Assembly (NCBI RefSeq): GCF_003293595.1
Contig: NZ_CP022162.1
Coordinates: forward strand, 280,346 to 344,345
Length of the DNA: 64,000 nt
Source: Microbacterium sp. PM5
GTDB taxonomy: Bacteria > Actinomycetota > Actinomycetes > Actinomycetales > Microbacteriaceae
Direction of reading: 5' to 3'
Part shown: positions 61,846 through 64,000 of the stretch, one piece after another
How positions within the stretch are numbered: the stretch's first letter is position 1
Layout: each line of letters begins with the position of its first letter
Notes under the pieces: generated by a model
Databases searched by the model: none
Seen by the model: the letters and a program-made list of their open reading frames with translations, nothing else
Told to the model about the DNA's origin: nothing
Program-made: the position numbers and the translations under genes

Positions 61846-64000
61846 CCAACACCAGCACCACCATCGCAAGCGTCGAGACCAAGATCATCGAGTCGGCGAT
61901 CAATGCGACGACGTACGACGACGCAGTCGCGGTCGCGGCGCTCATTGAGAGTGCTGTGGGAGCGCGCTATGTGCGTCCCATCGGCGACCGATACAACAAT
62001 TACGGGCTTATGGCCTCTAGCGGCTCATACGAGTACAAGGCCCTCGAGCCCGTCACCAACGAGCAGGACGGTGTGCTGGAGAGGCTCGCAGCTGCCAAGT
62101 GGGGTGATCTCAGCAAAGTCCCGTACCAGACGCCTGCCGAGGCTGCCGAGGACCTCCTTAGCGGCATGAATTACCAGCAGCGAGCCGACATGGTAACCGT
62201 CGCCTTCCGGGAGTCTGATAGCCCGACGCGCTCCTCCAAGCGGTTGACGATCGTCTACAGGGATCAAGGCTGTGGGATGGAGCCAGGGGCTATTCCTGGA
62301 ACTATCTTCGCTCTCGGTTCGAGCCACAAGATCGACACTAGGTGGCACCAAGGCGCGTTCGGCATCGGTGGCGCAAGCACCTATCGGAATGCGAAGGCCG
62401 TCGTGCTGGTGACTCGACGCGCGCCCGAGATGGAGCCGGCCGACGACCGCATCGCGGTGGCGGTCGTGTTGTGGGACGCCCATGGAAAGGGCCAGACAGC
62501 CTCCTACCTCGTCACCACTGACTGGGAAACGAACTCGGCGGCGCAGCCGTGGTCGGCGCCGGCCAGCGCCTACCCTCAGTTCGAGCCCGGCACCCATCTG
62601 GCGCTGGTGTCCTACGGTGTCGAGGGTTTCCACCGTGCCCGGTCCGGTGACGAGCGCTCGTTCGACATGGTGCTCAACACGCGCCTGTTGTCGCCCATCA
62701 TGCCCGTTCGTTTCACTAACGAGATTACGCGGGGGAAGAACGAGTACCTCCGCGGCCTCAGCAGACGGCTCGCCGACAACCCTAGCCCCGAGCGACTCGA
62801 GGACGACGAGGAGATGCTCTACACCTTCGGCGGCGTCAGCTACAAGCTGCCGGTGAGGTACTGCGTTTTTCCGACTGGGGACAAGGGGACTCGCCGCCGG
62901 TTCGTCGCCAAGGGCCATGCGCTCGTCTTCACGTCCAACGGTCAGGTCCACCACCATTGGACTCCGGCGGATTTCCGCCTGCGTACCTCGCTGAACAAGC
63001 TCTACGAGCGGATCTTCGTAGTCGTCGAGACCGACGACCTGCCCATCGAGCACAGGACGGCGTTGTTCACGCCGGACCGGTCACAGTTGCTGTCGAATGA
63101 GGCGGCGCTTCAACTCGAGGACCAGGTGGCGGACTTCCTGGATAACTGGCACAAGCTGCGCGAGCTCAACAACCAATTGGTCCGGGAGGCGATCTCGTCC
63201 GCGAGCGGGGGACGCTCCGCGCTCGACGTCGGCCGACGCATTGCCACGGCGCTGAAGGTCAAGGGTTTCAATCTCGGGGGATCCGGTGGATCCGCGGGAG
63301 GCGGGGCGACGGGCACCGGCGGCCCGCGGGTCCGGAAGAAGGTTGAGACCTACCCCGACCCGACCACCCTCGAGGGCCCAGACAAGCTCATCGTGGAGGA
63401 CGGCAAGGTGCGCTATCTCGAGTACATGCTGAACGCCGTCGACGACTTTCTCGACAGTGGGCGCGGCGCGCTGTCGTTCACGACCGACCATCCGGACATT
63501 AAGCCCTTGAAGCACATCGTGGTCGGTCGGCTTCGCGACGGCTACGTCCGTGTGCAGTTGCAAGTGCCCGAGGGAGCCACCGAGGGCGAGTTCACCCTGA
63601 CGGCTTCGCTTGACGGCTGGCACCGGGCGTCCGGCGGCATCGGATCGACGATGTCCTACACGACCGCTCTCGTAGTCGTCGACGAGATGCCTGGGAGGTC
63701 TGGCGGCGGCAACGGCCATGGCAGTGGCGGCGCCGGCGAGGGTGGTCAAGTGGCGGTGCTCTGGCAGACACCCGAGGAATACGGCAACGGCTGGAATAAC
63801 TCTGTTCCCGGAGGCGTGGACGAGATCGAGGCCGCAACACTCGCGTCGGAACGGGAGGAGTACAAGGAGCTGGCTAAGCTCGGCCAGCAGCGCATCCCGA
63901 CGATCGTGCTCAACAGCACTTATTCACCGTACAAGGGCTACATCCAGATGCGCGCCAAGGAGCTCACCGATACCGGCGCCCAGGAGGCGTCAGACCGCTA
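61842..64000 (+). CDS. GHKL (Hsp90/MutL-like) ATPase, runs off the window
   Basis: At least 719 residues are visible and no stop occurs. The Bergerat-fold motifs are an N-box EPVTNEQD (E69, N73, D76), G1 box DQGCGM at 141-146 and G2 box GAFGIGGAS at 171-179, as in MutL, Hsp90 and MORC proteins. A Gly-rich linker near 480-495 and another near 640 separate later domains I cannot name. The GTG start overlaps the RHH stop by three bases. Prokaryotic MORC-type GHKL proteins are known neighbours of restriction-modification genes, which fits this island. Confidence 0.85.
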   Translation, partial: MTNTSTTIASVETKIIESAINATTYDDAVAVAALIESAVGARYVRPIGDRYNNYGLMASSGSYEYKALEPVTNEQDGVLERLAAAKWGDLSKVPYQTPAEAAEDLLSGMNYQQRADMVTVAFRESDSPTRSSKRLTIVYRDQGCGMEPGAIPGTIFALGSSHKIDTRWHQGAFGIGGASTYRNAKAVVLVTRRAPEMEPADDRIAVAVVLWDAHGKGQTASYLVTTDWETNSAAQPWSAPASAYPQFEPGTHLALVSYGVEGFHRARSGDERSFDMVLNTRLLSPIMPVRFTNEITRGKNEYLRGLSRRLADNPSPERLEDDEEMLYTFGGVSYKLPVRYCVFPTGDKGTRRRFVAKGHALVFTSNGQVHHHWTPADFRLRTSLNKLYERIFVVVETDDLPIEHRTALFTPDRSQLLSNEAALQLEDQVADFLDNWHKLRELNNQLVREAISSASGGRSALDVGRRIATALKVKGFNLGGSGGSAGGGATGTGGPRVRKKVETYPDPTTLEGPDKLIVEDGKVRYLEYMLNAVDDFLDSGRGALSFTTDHPDIKPLKHIVVGRLRDGYVRVQLQVPEGATEGEFTLTASLDGWHRASGGIGSTMSYTTALVVVDEMPGRSGGGNGHGSGGAGEGGQVAVLWQTPEEYGNGWNNSVPGGVDEIEAATLASEREEYKELAKLGQQRIPTIVLNSTYSPYKGYIQMRAKELTDTGAQEASDR

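Noticed and set aside
55706-64000. Right attachment site of the island
   Set aside because: No repeat of the tRNA-Arg 3-prime end was seen within the window, so the end cannot be placed.

Overview
The window is GC-rich and almost fully coding. It reads as the chromosome of a high-GC actinobacterium, most likely a Microbacteriaceae member close to Microbacterium. The basis is a GroEL2-type chaperonin behind a perfect CIRCE element with no groES beside it, an actinobacterial XPB helicase pair, DUF3263, DUF3027 and WXG100 proteins, an imuA-imuB-dnaE2 cassette behind an actinobacterial LexA box, and many GTG starts with 4-bp overlaps. This assignment is inference from gene content, not from a marker-gene tree.

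Region 1 (1-12.9 kb) is core: DUF2332, DUF3263 and LytR_C proteins, two cold-shock proteins, groL, a WXG100 protein, an OmpR-type two-component system, a CPBP protease, XPB helicase with its partner, and an acidic DUF3027 protein. Region 2 (12.9-21.4 kb) is a tightly coupled Opp/Dpp-type ABC transporter operon that ends in a GH3 beta-glycosidase. It faces a TetR regulator across an 18-bp palindrome, which suggests oligosaccharide uptake. Region 3 (21.4-25.3 kb) holds serC, a DtxR/IdeR regulator, an M23 peptidase, a possible small RNA or 37-codon gene, and an HNH nuclease.

Region 4 (25.3-38.8 kb) looks like a catabolic cluster linked to folate one-carbon chemistry. It contains a PNPOx-creatininase-FAD oxidase operon facing an XRE-cupin regulator; two tandem proteins that join a four-cysteine MetV-like domain to a MetF-like barrel; a cyclodeaminase; an ABC importer coupled to a CodA-like amidohydrolase; an orphan PDR-type reductase; and an AtzB/TrzN-like amidohydrolase with altered metal ligands. 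The same 17-bp palindrome (TGTTGG-N5-CCAACA) lies about 40 bp upstream of both the MetVF-like operon and the importer operon, tying them into one regulon.

Region 5 (38.9-44.7 kb) is the SOS mutagenesis cassette imuA-imuB-dnaE2. Region 6 (44.8-50.3 kb) handles pyruvate overflow: acetolactate decarboxylase, acetolactate synthase with a divergent LysR regulator, and pyruvate:quinone oxidoreductase. Region 7 (50.2-55.6 kb) has an EamA exporter with a LysR regulator, two small membrane or secreted proteins, and an OafA-type acyltransferase with an SGNH domain.

Region 8 (55.6-64 kb) is a genomic island next to tRNA-Arg(CCT). A tyrosine integrase carries both a frameshift and a change of its HxxR arginine to glycine. 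Behind it lie a C5 cytosine methyltransferase, a NaeI-like restriction endonuclease, a Vsr nickase, and a two-gene operon: a ribbon-helix-helix protein of unknown function and a large GHKL (Hsp90/MutL-like) ATPase that runs off the window. This last operon is the best candidate for an undescribed defence system.
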